A DNA stretch of 57,805 nucleotides from Candidatus Colivivens caballi (GTDB lineage Bacteria; Bacteroidota; Bacteroidia; Bacteroidales; Bacteroidaceae): the NCBI GenBank assembly GCA_018065565.1, contig JAGHSZ010000075.1:1-57805 (forward strand). The letters are read 5' to 3'. The notes below the pieces were generated by a model. That model ran no database searches. It was not told the DNA's origin and saw only the letters and a list, made by a program, of their open reading frames with translations. Of this stretch, positions 36,190-44,953 are shown piece after piece. Position numbers and translations under genes: made by a program. Position 1 is the stretch's first letter, and the number at the start of each line of letters is the position of its first letter.

Positions 36190-36221
36190 CAAAAATAGTG
36201 TATTTTTATGAATGGAGCAAA
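36190..36221 (-). promoter_or_regulatory. Promoter of frdCAB
   Basis: Minus-strand TATTTTTG (36197-36190) with TTTG (36221-36218) and a 20-bp spacer; the frdC leader is about 70 nt. Bases 36222-36355 of this divergent gap hold no gene. They include a word of 21 bp (36255-36275) that recurs exactly inside tatD. Confidence 0.7.
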
Positions 36222-36355
36222 CACATACGACACTTTTGCGCCTATACTCCTCCAAAACTTCCGATGAAATCGATATTTGCCCATCATTCCATGCAAAAAA
36301 GCAAACCACGCTTTACACTTTTTTAATAAATGTAAGCAAAAACACTTGTCAAATG

Positions 36356-36386
36356 TTTTCCACCTCACAGAAAAGCACTATCTTTG
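36356..36386 (+). promoter_or_regulatory. Promoter of nhaC-like antiporter
   Basis: TATCTTTG (36379-36386) fits TAnnTTTG; TTTT (36356-36359) sits at -33 with a 19-bp spacer. The leader is about 43 nt. Confidence 0.6.
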
Positions 36387-36436
36387 CACACTGATATCAA
36401 TAACGAACCATTTGAACGAAAAAACTTAATACCTAT

Positions 36437-37735
36437 ATGAACAAAAAAGGATTTATTGGCATCACTCCGTTGCTGTTCTTCTTACTGTTCTTCATCGGAG
36501 CATCAATCATCTGCGGCGACTTCTCCAAAGTGCCGATTGTCACTGCGTTCTTCTTCGCATCAATCATTGCAGTTGCACTCACCAAGGGGCTCAGCCTTCC
36601 CGACCGTGTACGCATCTATGGCCGCGGTGCCGGAACAACCAAGATGATGTTCATGATCTGGATATTCTTCTGCGCCGGAGCATTCGCCAAAAGTGCCGAA
36701 GCAATGGGTTGCATCAACGAGACCGTCAACTGCATACTCACGCTGCTGCCGCCCAACTGCATATTTGCCAGCATATTCATCGCAGGTTGCTTCATATCGA
36801 TGGCAACAGGGTCGGGCATCGGGTCAATCGTGGCACTCGGTCCCATTGCAGTCGGTGTAGCCAATGCCACAGGCGCCAACATGTCGATGATGTGTGCCCT
36901 CGTCGTCTGCGGAGCCATCTTTGGCGACAACCTCTCCTTCATCTCCGACACCACAATCATTGCCACCAGCACCCAGGGATGCCAGATGCGCGACAAGTTC
37001 CTCGTCAACAGTTGGATAGCAGTCCCTGCCGCACTCGTCACCATTGGCATCTACCTCTTTTTGGGCAAGGACATGGAATCTTACGAAATCACCGAGACCG
37101 TCGATTACATCAAGATTCTGCCCTATGTGCTCGTCATCATCATGGCAGTAGCAGGAGTTGACATCCTCGTACTGCTTCTCATCGGCACTGCCATCTGTGG
37201 CATCATGGGCATGGCATACGGAATGTTCGACTTCTACGGATGGCTCGAAGCAATCAAACAGGGCATATTCAGCATGAGCGAACTCACCGTCATTGTTCTC
37301 ATGGCAGCCGGACTCATGGCACTCATCACCCACAACGGAGGCATGGAATACCTCATCAGCAAGTGTATGCGCATCATCCACGGCCGCCGCAGTGCCGAAT
37401 TTGCCATCGCACTCCTCAGTGCCGTCACCTGCCTGTGTACATCCAACAACACCATCGCCATCATCACCGTGGCACCAGCAGTGAAGGAAATCAGCCAGAA
37501 GTTCGGCATCGACCCACGCAAGGCCGCCAGTCTCATGGACACCGCCTCATGCATCAGCCTCGAACTCATCCCATACAGTACACACCTGCTTGCCGCAGCA
37601 GCACTCGGCAGTGTTGCCTCTGCCACACTCATCCCATTTGTGTACTATCCATTCGCACTCCTGCTGTTCACCATCATCGCCATCGTCTTCAACATTCCAC
37701 GCCTCACCACCAAGGCTGCCGACCTGCAAGCATAG
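36437..37735 (+). CDS. NhaC-family Na+/H+ antiporter
   Basis: A 432-residue inner membrane protein with about 11 hydrophobic segments. Family marks are MATGSGIGSIVALGPIAVGVA (about 120-140) and GDNLSFISDTTIIAT (about 163-177), the equivalent of the NhaC GDxxSPLSDTT motif. C-terminal MDTASCISLELIPYSTH repeats the half-site. It exchanges sodium and protons or an amino acid such as malate/lactate relatives; the exact pair is unknown. Monocistronic. Confidence 0.88.
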   Translation: MNKKGFIGITPLLFFLLFFIGASIICGDFSKVPIVTAFFFASIIAVALTKGLSLPDRVRIYGRGAGTTKMMFMIWIFFCAGAFAKSAEAMGCINETVNCILTLLPPNCIFASIFIAGCFISMATGSGIGSIVALGPIAVGVANATGANMSMMCALVVCGAIFGDNLSFISDTTIIATSTQGCQMRDKFLVNSWIAVPAALVTIGIYLFLGKDMESYEITETVDYIKILPYVLVIIMAVAGVDILVLLLIGTAICGIMGMAYGMFDFYGWLEAIKQGIFSMSELTVIVLMAAGLMALITHNGGMEYLISKCMRIIHGRRSAEFAIALLSAVTCLCTSNNTIAIITVAPAVKEISQKFGIDPRKAASLMDTASCISLELIPYSTHLLAAAALGSVASATLIPFVYYPFALLLFTIIAIVFNIPRLTTKAADLQA

Positions 37736-37821
37736 CGGCTCGACGGTGTAGCCACCTCCCCGCTTCCACCTCTTTCGCCAAATTATTTCCCTTCATCAAT
37801 TGCCATCTACCAATAATTTCG

Positions 37822-37984
37822 TAACTTTGCACCCGATTTTCAAAACATAGCACACAAACCAGCACATCAAAGGTGGGTTCCAATTGATTAGCCTTGTTAC
37901 ATTTCGAGGCTATAAAGACAGTAAGAACACACCTAAAATCTGTCCTCAACTGGGGATAACTCAACCGGATAAAAGCGTAAAAAG
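37822..37984 (+). promoter_or_regulatory. Promoter and long leader of the DUF4271-hemD unit
   Basis: TAACTTTG (37822-37829) with ATTG (37799-37802) 19 bp upstream, a good promoter, then a leader of about 150 nt. It contains a possible stem AGCCT/AGGCT (37890-37914) and CCTCAACTGGGG (37939-37950). No leader peptide with biased codons or U-run was seen. Bases 37736-37821 hold nothing else. Confidence 0.5.
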
Positions 37985-38674
37985 ATGGGATTCGAAAGCA
38001 CAACACGCCTCTGTCATATCTCCAGCGACAACATAGTAGTCGTCGGAGCCATTATGCTGTTTGTGCTCTTCACCTTCGTCATCTACCGCAGCCGCACCAT
38101 CCTGGCCTACAAAATCAAGACCTACTTCTCGTCACGCCAGATATATGCAGCCAACGACTTCACATCCAACGACCGCGAACAGATTGACATCATCCTGCTC
38201 ATCCTGATCGGACTGCTCGAAATGAGCCTCGCGCTCTTTGCCGACGCCCGACACTCCAATCCCATCGACACACTTGCCAACTACACTGTGCTGTTCCACA
38301 TCTTCCTCACCATACTGCTCGTCACAGCCTTCCAGGCAGGAGCATACATACTCATCAACTGGGTGTTCTTCTCACCCGATGCAGGACGCCGCTGGCTGTC
38401 GTCCTACATCTATCTCTACGCAGCCACATCCATCATCATTCTGCCACTCGCCACTGCGCGTATTTTCGCTGCATCCGACAGCTCCACAAACATAACCTAT
38501 TGCTTACTCGGAGTTTTCATTTTGCAGAAAATCATACTCTTTTTCAAGCTTTTTGCCAACTTTAAGCCCAAAAAGTATGGTCGTGTTCTGTTTTTTTTGT
38601 ACTTTTGCAGCGTCGAAATTATGCCCAGTCTCATCACAATACATATACTGAGGCAAATCGATGTGATCGGTTGA
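37985..38674 (+). CDS. DUF4271 membrane protein
   Basis: A 229-residue protein with about six hydrophobic helices, of the DUF4271 family, which in Bacteroidetes sits just before hemD. A weak N-terminus (MGFESTTRLC) precedes the first helix, so an internal ATG is possible. Function unknown; association with hemD suggests tetrapyrrole-related or general envelope function, unproven. Confidence 0.82.
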   Translation: MGFESTTRLCHISSDNIVVVGAIMLFVLFTFVIYRSRTILAYKIKTYFSSRQIYAANDFTSNDREQIDIILLILIGLLEMSLALFADARHSNPIDTLANYTVLFHIFLTILLVTAFQAGAYILINWVFFSPDAGRRWLSSYIYLYAATSIIILPLATARIFAASDSSTNITYCLLGVFILQKIILFFKLFANFKPKKYGRVLFFLYFCSVEIMPSLITIHILRQIDVIG

Positions 38675-38727
38675 CACAAAATACGACTATCAAGAGCACT
38701 CAATAAGTAAGAATAAAACAAGCACAA

Positions 38728-39474
38728 TTGCAAATGAAAGTATTGGTATCTCAAAAAAGACCACAAACTGAGAAGTCACCTTATTTTGATGTAGCAGAAA
38801 AATACGGAATCGACCTCGTCTTCCGTCCATTTATCCGAGTTGACCCTATGCCCGCACGCGATTTCCGTGCACAGAAAGTGTCAATCCTCGAACACACAGC
38901 CATCGTATTTACTTCACGCCACGGCATCGACCATTTCTTTAACCTGTGTAAAGAAATGCGCATCACCATACCTGAAGACATGAAGTACTTCTGCAAGTCA
39001 GAACTCATCGCACTTTACATCCAGAAATATGCCGTTTATCGTAAGCGCAAGGTGTTCTTCTCGCCAACAGGCAAGATGGACGACCTCATCCCAATTATGG
39101 TTAAGCATAAGACTGAAAAGTACTTCGTGCCACAGTCGTCAATCCACGACGACAAGCTCAAAAACCAGCTTGATGCTGCCAATCTCAACCACGACGAAGC
39201 AGTGATGTACTACACAGTCGCTAACGACTTCACTGCTGATGAAGCATTCGACTATGACCTCCTTGTCTTTTTCAGTCCAGAAGGAATTCACTCACTCATG
39301 AAGAACTTCCCTGACTTCAAACAAGGCGAAATCGGTATCATCTGCGTAGGCGAAAAGACCGTAGAGGAAGCAGAAAAGAACGGACTGCATGTTGACTACC
39401 AGCTGTCAGCAGAGTTGCGTTCAGTACCTGCCATGATTGAGGCATATGTCAAGAACAACCAGAAAAAGAAATAA
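38728..39474 (+). CDS. hemD: Uroporphyrinogen-III synthase
   Basis: A 248-residue cyclase of the divergent HemD family, with the two-domain pattern seen as VLVSQKRPQTEKSPYFDVAEKYG, AIVFTSRHGIDHFF (about 65-78), DYDLLVFFSPEGIHSL (about 170-185) and IICVGEKTVEEAEKNGLH. It makes uroporphyrinogen III, the precursor of haem, sirohaem and B12. Followed by rnpA, as in other Bacteroidales. Confidence 0.92.
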   Translation: MQMKVLVSQKRPQTEKSPYFDVAEKYGIDLVFRPFIRVDPMPARDFRAQKVSILEHTAIVFTSRHGIDHFFNLCKEMRITIPEDMKYFCKSELIALYIQKYAVYRKRKVFFSPTGKMDDLIPIMVKHKTEKYFVPQSSIHDDKLKNQLDAANLNHDEAVMYYTVANDFTADEAFDYDLLVFFSPEGIHSLMKNFPDFKQGEIGIICVGEKTVEEAEKNGLHVDYQLSAELRSVPAMIEAYVKNNQKKK

Positions 39475-39496
39475 CTGCCAAAGACCATCATAGCCA

Positions 39497-39925
39497 GTGG
39501 AACGACATCCACAGACATTCACAAAAGCCGAGCGCATCACAAGCAAACTGCTTGTTGACCGCTTGTTCGAAGGAGGAGGTGCATCATTCGTTGCATTTCC
39601 TTTTCGCATTGTCTATATGGTCATTCCACGAGGCGAAGTACCAGCGTCCATACTCATCAGCGTGCCAAAGAAGCGCTTTCACCATGCCGTTGACCGCAAC
39701 CACATGAAGCGTCAGGTGCGTGAAGCCTACCGCCGTCAGAAGCATCAGCTGTGGGATACCGCCGACAGACTCGATGTCAGTGTTGCCATTGCATTCATCA
39801 GCCTGGCACAGCAGAACCAGTCGTCGGCACAGGTCAGCAAAAGCATCAACAAGGCACTGCGCATCATCACAGCAAAGATAAACGAGAAAGCTGCCGAAGC
39901 AACCACTGCGGAGGCAACAAATTGA
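39497..39925 (+). CDS. rnpA: RNase P protein component
   Basis: A 142-residue basic protein starting at a GTG (39497), 22 bp after hemD. It has the RNR-like motif SVPKKRFHHAVDRNHMKRQVREAYRR (about 54-80). It binds the RNase P RNA in 5' maturation of tRNA. The C-terminal tail (about 130-142) is low-complexity Ala/Thr/Glu. A 26-bp tandem repeat follows the stop. Confidence 0.95.
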   Translation: MERHPQTFTKAERITSKLLVDRLFEGGGASFVAFPFRIVYMVIPRGEVPASILISVPKKRFHHAVDRNHMKRQVREAYRRQKHQLWDTADRLDVSVAIAFISLAQQNQSSAQVSKSINKALRIITAKINEKAAEATTAEATN

Positions 39926-39937
39926 ATGTGGGTTTAA

Positions 39938-40009
39938 GACGGGCAACACATCAGACGAGACAAGACGGGCGACACATCAGACGAGTTGAGACAGGCGACA
40001 GACCAACAG
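39938..40009. repeat. 26-bp degenerate tandem repeat between rnpA and yidD
   Basis: GACGGGCAACACATCAGACG... (39938-39963) is repeated at 39964-39989 with few changes and begins a third, shorter unit at 39990 (GACAGGCGACAGACC). It separates rnpA from yidD, which usually overlap or nearly so. Confidence 0.8.
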
Positions 40010-40040
40010 CAATAAACGCTTTGCAAAACATCCAAGCACT

Positions 40041-40283
40041 ATGAAAACATTTCTGGCAACAATAAGAAAGATTGCAGTCACACTGCTTCTCATTCCCATT
40101 TTCTTCTATCAGAAATGCATCTCACCGATGTTTCCCCCATGCTGCCGCTACACCCCCACATGCTCACAGTATGCCGTCGAAGCCATCCGCAAGCACGGTC
40201 CGTTCAAGGGACTATATCTCGCCATTAGGCGCATCCTGCGCTGCCACCCATGGGGAGGAAGTGGCTACGACCCCGTACCTTGA
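40041..40283 (+). CDS. yidD: Membrane protein insertion efficiency factor YidD
   Basis: An 80-residue protein of the YidD family: an amphipathic N-terminus, then the conserved [31 protein letters not shown] and [13 protein letters not shown]. The cysteines match the family. It aids YidC-mediated insertion at the inner membrane. Next to rnpA, as usual. Confidence 0.96.
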   Translation: MKTFLATIRKIAVTLLLIPIFFYQKCISPMFPPCCRYTPTCSQYAVEAIRKHGPFKGLYLAIRRILRCHPWGGSGYDPVP

Positions 40284-40345
40284 CAAAAAGACACACACAA
40301 GCCCAGCTTTCATCACTCTCAGAAGGCAAATAACAAAGTCAACAA

Positions 40346-41032
40346 ATGTCAGCTCCATACATCAACTTTCACACACATCACATCCCTGATTTTTCCGTTG
40401 AAACCGACTATTTCGACACACACATCAGCATTGTCAACCTTGATTACAGCGATGTGATTGACCCTAACATTCCCAACACATATTACTCCATCGGCATCCA
40501 TCCTTGGAGCACAGTCTGCGCGACCGATGCCCCCAACTGTTTTGATGAAGTCATCGAAGAAATTCGCAAGAAACTTCCGATGAAATCGATACTTTGTGTC
40601 GGAGAATCAGGATTTGACGCACTTCGTGGAGCCAATTCAGACATACAGCGGAAACTATTTCTCAGCCAGATTCGCTTGTCAGAAAAGATGCACAAGCCCC
40701 TCATCATCCACTGTGTGAAGATGCTCTCGGAAACCCTCGAACTCTACAAATCCGTACACCCCACACAGCCATGGATAATTCACGGCTACCGCAACAAGGC
40801 AGAACAAGCAAAGCAACTCATGCAGCACGGCATTTACCTGTCGTTTGGTACAAAATTTAATGAAGCCTCAATGCATGAAGCATGGGAGGCAAACAAGATG
40901 TGGCTGGAAACCGATGCCAGCGAACACACCATCGAAGAAGTGTACCAAACGGCTTCCGACTGTCTGCAAGTGCCAGTCGAAACAATCAAAGAAAAGCTCT
41001 ATCAGCAATTCACCCAGCTCATAGAGCAATAG
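40346..41032 (+). CDS. TatD-family metal-dependent hydrolase
   Basis: A 228-residue TIM-barrel protein. Metal ligands follow the TatD pattern: FHTHHI (about 8-13), VGESGFD (about 90-96), PLIIHCVK (about 120), IHGYRNK (about 142) and LETDAS (about 192). TatD enzymes are nucleases (3'-5' exonuclease or D-aminoacyl-tRNA-type hydrolase relatives). It is shorter than E. coli TatD (about 260). The 21-bp word at 40571-40591, in codons for KLPMKSI, also occurs at 36255-36275. Confidence 0.88.
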   Translation: MSAPYINFHTHHIPDFSVETDYFDTHISIVNLDYSDVIDPNIPNTYYSIGIHPWSTVCATDAPNCFDEVIEEIRKKLPMKSILCVGESGFDALRGANSDIQRKLFLSQIRLSEKMHKPLIIHCVKMLSETLELYKSVHPTQPWIIHGYRNKAEQAKQLMQHGIYLSFGTKFNEASMHEAWEANKMWLETDASEHTIEEVYQTASDCLQVPVETIKEKLYQQFTQLIEQ

Positions 41033-41037
41033 CAAGC

Positions 41038-41145
41038 CCTATATTAGTTCTATTAGTCCGATTGGCCTCATTGGTCCCATTAGTCCCATCAGTCCGATTG
41101 GCCTCATTAGCCCCATTGGTCCTATCAGCCCCATCTGGCCTATTC
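41038..41145. repeat. 9-bp tandem repeat array, locus 3
   Basis: Twelve perfectly phased 9-bp units (GTCCGATTG, GCCTCATTG, GTCCCATTA, GTCCCATCA and similar) fill the gap between the tatD-like stop and the mutS stop. GTCCGATTGGCCTCATT occurs twice within the array. Confidence 0.92.
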
Positions 41146-41152
41146 CCCCCTT

Positions 41153-43774
41153 TTATTTCCCTTTCACAATTCGCTTGATGTCGTTCAACTTATTCAGGGC
41201 TTCAAGCGGAGTGAGGTTATTCACATCGATATTTAGTATTTCATCGCGAACCTGGCACAGCACAGGGTCGTCGAGCTGGAAGAACGACAACTGATGCGTG
41301 CCACTGTCGGCAAGCACCTGAGTCTGCGGGCGGCTCACACCGTCGCCACTGTTGTTCTTTTCCAGTTCCTTCAACACCTGTTCTGCACGGCGTACCACCG
41401 ATGGAGTCATGCCGGCAATCTTTGCCACATGAATGCCAAACGAGTGTTCACTGCCTCCAGGAGTCAGTTTGCGAAGGAAGATGACCTTTCCGTCGGTCTC
41501 GCGCACACTGACATTGAAGTTCTTGACACGCGAGAACAAGCGTTCCATCTCGTTCAGTTCGTGATAGTGGGTGGCAAAGAGTGTACGGGTCTGACTGATA
41601 CCGTTCTCATGGATATATTCGATGATAGACCATGCTATCGAAATGCCGTCGTAGGTGCTGGTGCCGCGTCCCAGTTCGTCAAACAGCACCAATGAGCGTG
41701 GCGACAGGTTGTTGAGGATGCTTGCAGCCTCGGTCATTTCGACCATGAATGTCGATTCACCCATCGAGATGTTGTCGCTTGCACCGACACGGGTGAAAAT
41801 CTTATCTACAAGACCGATGCGGGCGCTCTCGGCAGGCACGAAGCAGCCAATCTGTGCCATCAGCGTGATGAGCGCCGTCTGGCGTAGCAGTGCAGACTTA
41901 CCAGCCATGTTCGGACCTGTAATCACGATGATCTGCTGATGCTGACTGTCAACAAACAAGTCGTTGGCAACATACTGTTCCCCGACTGGCATCTGGCGTT
42001 CAATCACAGGATGGCGTCCCTGCTTGATGTCGATTTCGAGACTGTCGTCCACCACTGGGCACACATACTTGTACTCCTTTGCCACACGGGCAAACGAGAG
42101 CAGGCAGTCGATGCGTGCAATCTCGGCAGCATCCTTCTGCAATGCAGAGATATATGCCTGACAGTCGGTCACCAGACTGCTGAACAAGCGAGTCTCCAGT
42201 GCCAGGATTTTCTCCTCAGCCCCAAGAATCTTCTCCTCATATTCTTTCAGTTCCTGGGTGATGTAGCGTTCGGCATTGACCAGTGTCTGCTTGCGTATCC
42301 ACTCCTGTGGCACCTGGTCCTTGAATGTGTTGCGCACTTCGAGATAGTAGCCAAACACATTGTTGAATCCCACCTTCAAACTCTGTATTCCGGTGCGTTC
42401 CACCTCACGCTGCTGTATCTGCAACAGATAGTCCTTGCCCGAATAAGCAATGCGTCGCAGGTCGTCAAGTTCTTCGTTCACGCCGTTTGCTATGACACCG
42501 CCCTTGTTGATGAGCAATGGTGGGTCGGCGGTGATTTCACGCTCAATGCGCAGACGCAGGTTCTCGCATTCGTCAAGTTCCTGCCCGAGCATCCTTATCT
42601 GTTCGTTCTGGCTCTCCAGGCACACCTGTCGCATTGGTTGGATGGCTTGCAGTGCGAACTTCAATTGGATGAAGTCGCGAGGCGACACACGCTCGGCAGC
42701 AATCTTCGAAGCGATGCGCTCGATGTCGCCAATTTGATGCAGCTTTTCTTCGATGAAATCGCGGAATTCGGTCTCGCGGAAGAAGTGTTCCACCACCTGC
42801 TGACGGTTCTGTATCTGCTTGATGCTTTTCAGCGGGAACACAATCCAGCGGCGCATCAGACGGGCACCCATCGGGCTTATTGTCTTGTCGAGTACTGAGA
42901 GCAGCGAGGTACCGCCCTCGTTCATCGAGCCAAGCAGTTCAAGACTGCGAATGGTGAAGCGGTCAAGGCGCACATACTGGCTTTCCTCAATCTGTGTTAT
43001 GGAGCGTATGTGGCCGATGCGTGTGTGCTGGGTCTGTTCCAGATAGAAGATGATTGCCCCGGCAGCCACAACAGCACTGTCGAGATGATCGACACCGAAT
43101 CCTTTCAGATTCTTCACGCCGAAGTGGCTAAGCACCTTCTGGCGAGCTGTGGTCGATGCGAAAATCCAGTCGTCGAGGTGATAAGTGAACAGTTTGTTGC
43201 CGAAGCACTTCTCAAACTGCAACAGTTTCCCCCGTTCATACAGCACCTCCTTCGGACCGAAGTTTGTGAGCATCTTCTCTATGTAGTCGGCAGTACCCTC
43301 AGCCACGAGAAACTCGCCGGTAGAAATGTCGAGCAGTGCCAGTCCACATGCGCTCTTGCCAAAGTTGACGGCAGCAAGGAAGTTGTTCTCCTTTCCATTG
43401 AGCACATCGTCATTCATGGCAACACCAGGAGTCACCACCTCGATGATGCCACGCTTCACCAGTTTTTTCGTCAGTTTCGGGTCTTCCAGCTGTTCGCAGA
43501 TGGCAACACGCTTGCCCACACGCACCAGTCGAGCCAGATAGGTGTCGAGTGCATGGTGAGGAAAACCAGCCATGGCAGTGGCATTATTCGCCGAAGAACC
43601 GCCGTTGCTGCGCTTTGTGAGCGTGATGCCCAGGATGTCGGCAGCCTCGACAGCGTCGTCAGCATATGTCTCGTAGAAGTCGCCGCAGCGGAACAGTATC
43701 AGTGTGTCGGGATACTGCTCCTTGAAGTCGTAGAACTGCTTCATCATCGGCGTCACTTCATTGCTCTTTGTCAT
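41153..43774 (-). CDS. mutS: DNA mismatch repair protein MutS
   Basis: An 873-residue MutS1. The mismatch-binding N-terminus has the Phe-X-Glu wedge in [15 protein letters not shown] (about 28-42), and the ATPase core has Walker [16 protein letters not shown] (about 615-629), [12 protein letters not shown] and [12 protein letters not shown]-terminal region follows as in full-length MutS. It recognises mismatches and small loops. Both ends of the gene are bordered by 9-bp repeat arrays. Confidence 0.97.
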   Translation of the reverse strand: MTKSNEVTPMMKQFYDFKEQYPDTLILFRCGDFYETYADDAVEAADILGITLTKRSNGGSSANNATAMAGFPHHALDTYLARLVRVGKRVAICEQLEDPKLTKKLVKRGIIEVVTPGVAMNDDVLNGKENNFLAAVNFGKSACGLALLDISTGEFLVAEGTADYIEKMLTNFGPKEVLYERGKLLQFEKCFGNKLFTYHLDDWIFASTTARQKVLSHFGVKNLKGFGVDHLDSAVVAAGAIIFYLEQTQHTRIGHIRSITQIEESQYVRLDRFTIRSLELLGSMNEGGTSLLSVLDKTISPMGARLMRRWIVFPLKSIKQIQNRQQVVEHFFRETEFRDFIEEKLHQIGDIERIASKIAAERVSPRDFIQLKFALQAIQPMRQVCLESQNEQIRMLGQELDECENLRLRIEREITADPPLLINKGGVIANGVNEELDDLRRIAYSGKDYLLQIQQREVERTGIQSLKVGFNNVFGYYLEVRNTFKDQVPQEWIRKQTLVNAERYITQELKEYEEKILGAEEKILALETRLFSSLVTDCQAYISALQKDAAEIARIDCLLSFARVAKEYKYVCPVVDDSLEIDIKQGRHPVIERQMPVGEQYVANDLFVDSQHQQIIVITGPNMAGKSALLRQTALITLMAQIGCFVPAESARIGLVDKIFTRVGASDNISMGESTFMVEMTEAASILNNLSPRSLVLFDELGRGTSTYDGISIAWSIIEYIHENGISQTRTLFATHYHELNEMERLFSRVKNFNVSVRETDGKVIFLRKLTPGGSEHSFGIHVAKIAGMTPSVVRRAEQVLKELEKNNSGDGVSRPQTQVLADSGTHQLSFFQLDDPVLCQVRDEILNIDVNNLTPLEALNKLNDIKRIVKGK

Positions 43775-43830
43775 ATCGTTGAGGGATTAGAGGGTTAATG
43801 GGGATTATGGGAGGGGCTATGAGGGGGAAT

Positions 43831-43920
43831 GGGACCAATGGGGCTAATGGGACCTATGAGTCCTATAAGACCTATAAGCCCTATTGGCTCTATAAGCCCT
43901 ATGAGCCCTATCGTTCCAAT
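43831..43920. repeat. 9-bp tandem repeat array, locus 4
   Basis: Ten phased 9-bp units (GGGACCAAT, GGGGCTAAT, GGGACCTAT, GAGTCCTAT, AAGACCTAT, AAGCCCTAT and similar), with less regular related sequence back to about 43787. The last units overlap the end of the SpoU methyltransferase gene (stop at 43908), supplying its final codons. 22 bp are identical to locus 2. Confidence 0.92.
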
Positions 43921-44456
43921 AGTCTTTTGATTTTTGCAAACACGTCCCACATGACGATGCCCGCAGTGGTGCTGACATTCAGTGAGTGCTTGGTGCCAAA
44001 CTGTGGAATCTCGATGCATCCGTCGCACATATCGACAACCGTCTGCTTCACGCCCTTCACCTCGTTGCCCATCACCACGGCATATTTCTGCCCCGGTTCG
44101 GGCTGGAAGTCTTGCAACAGGGTGCTGCCCACCACCTGTTCAATTGCCATCACGCAGTAGCCTTCGTCCTGCAACTGGCGCACTGCATCGTGTGTGTCCT
44201 TGACATAGGTCCAATCGACCGAATCCTCAGCCCCGAGAGCCGTCTTGTGGATTTCTGGATGTGGCGGACGGGCAGTGATGCCACAAAGCACCACGCGCTC
44301 AATGCGGAAGGCATCAGCGGTGCGGAACACGCTGCCCACATTGTACATGCTGCGGACATCGTCCATCACAACAACCAGCGGAGTCTTCTCGCTCTGCTTA
44401 AATTCGTCAATGCTGATGCGGTGCATTTCCACCACGCTTAGTTTACGGCAGTTCAT
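43908..44456 (-). CDS. SpoU/TrmH-family RNA 2'-O-methyltransferase
   Basis: A 182-residue SPOUT methyltransferase. The three family motifs are SMYNVGSVFRTADAF (about 36-50), YAVVMGNEVKGV (about 124-135) and IPQFGTKHSLNVSTTAGIVMWD (about 150-171), which build the SAM-binding trefoil knot. It methylates the ribose of a tRNA or rRNA; the target is unknown. Its C-terminus (LLER, stop) is written by the 9-bp repeat. Its own promoter is at 44718-44749, and its leader is filled by repeat copy C. Confidence 0.92.
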   Translation of the reverse strand: MNCRKLSVVEMHRISIDEFKQSEKTPLVVVMDDVRSMYNVGSVFRTADAFRIERVVLCGITARPPHPEIHKTALGAEDSVDWTYVKDTHDAVRQLQDEGYCVMAIEQVVGSTLLQDFQPEPGQKYAVVMGNEVKGVKQTVVDMCDGCIEIPQFGTKHSLNVSTTAGIVMWDVFAKIKRLLER

Positions 44457-44468
44457 GTTTACTTTTGT

Positions 44469-44684
44469 ATCTGTATGCGTTATTGCACAATCGTATAGGC
44501 ATCATGATGTGATTACTACACACCTTACAAATGTCTCGCAGCATGAAATGATGGTATCATGGCATGAAATGACGATATTGCGACTTGATACAACCATTTC
44601 ATGGTGCAATACCATGATTTTTCTTGAAGGCATCGTCCTTCCCGTTACAGACCTATGGACTGTGCCTTTTTCCACACACATTCA
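44469..44684 (-). repeat. Intergenic structured repeat, copy C
   Basis: In minus orientation it matches copies A and B from GAATGTGTGTGG through the palindromic core (CATGAAATGGTTGTATCAAG ... CATGCTGCGAGA) to GTAAGGTGTGTAGTAA and GACATC-like CATCATGATGCCTATACGA, ending about 12 nt before the SpoU ATG. It therefore forms most of that gene's 5' leader. Confidence 0.85.
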
Positions 44685-44717
44685 TGTAGGACCTTTATTG
44701 GTAATGTGAATGAAGTG

Positions 44718-44749
44718 CAAAGGTAGTCGTTTTTTCGTAGATTACCAAA
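44718..44749 (-). promoter_or_regulatory. Promoter of the SpoU methyltransferase
   Basis: Minus-strand TACCTTTG (44725-44718) and TTTG (44749-44746) with a 20-bp spacer. It gives a leader of about 255 nt, almost wholly repeat copy C. Confidence 0.65.
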
Positions 44750-44832
44750 TCTGACACACAAAACTTTCGCCCTTTATTCCTGTCACACCAACCAGCAGAT
44801 GGAGCAATGACCAACAGCAAACAACTGCAAAG

Positions 44833-44892
44833 AAAAAAAACGAAACCCCTCTGTGCTTTACTCCTGTTGGAGTTCGGCATAAAGGGGTTTCG
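44833..44892 (-). terminator. Terminator of the first susCD operon
   Basis: CGAAACCCCT (44841-44850) pairs with AGGGGTTTCG (44883-44892), with an inner CTCC/GGAG helix. On the minus strand it is followed by eight Us (44840-44833). It lies about 60 bp after the susD stop. Confidence 0.88.
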
Positions 44893-44953
44893 TTGTGTTG
44901 GGCACAGGCAGCGGAAGAGCCGCCCGTGCCTTTATGAATCAATCGGACACAGA

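Noticed and set aside
37830..37984. 6S RNA or other named ncRNA in the DUF4271 leader
   Set aside because: A promoter and some stems are present, but no diagnostic bubble or known motif could be recognised by eye.
40882..41178. Frame through the 9-bp array giving a repetitive peptide
   Set aside because: The array has a multiple-of-3 period, so it stays open in several frames; nothing suggests translation.
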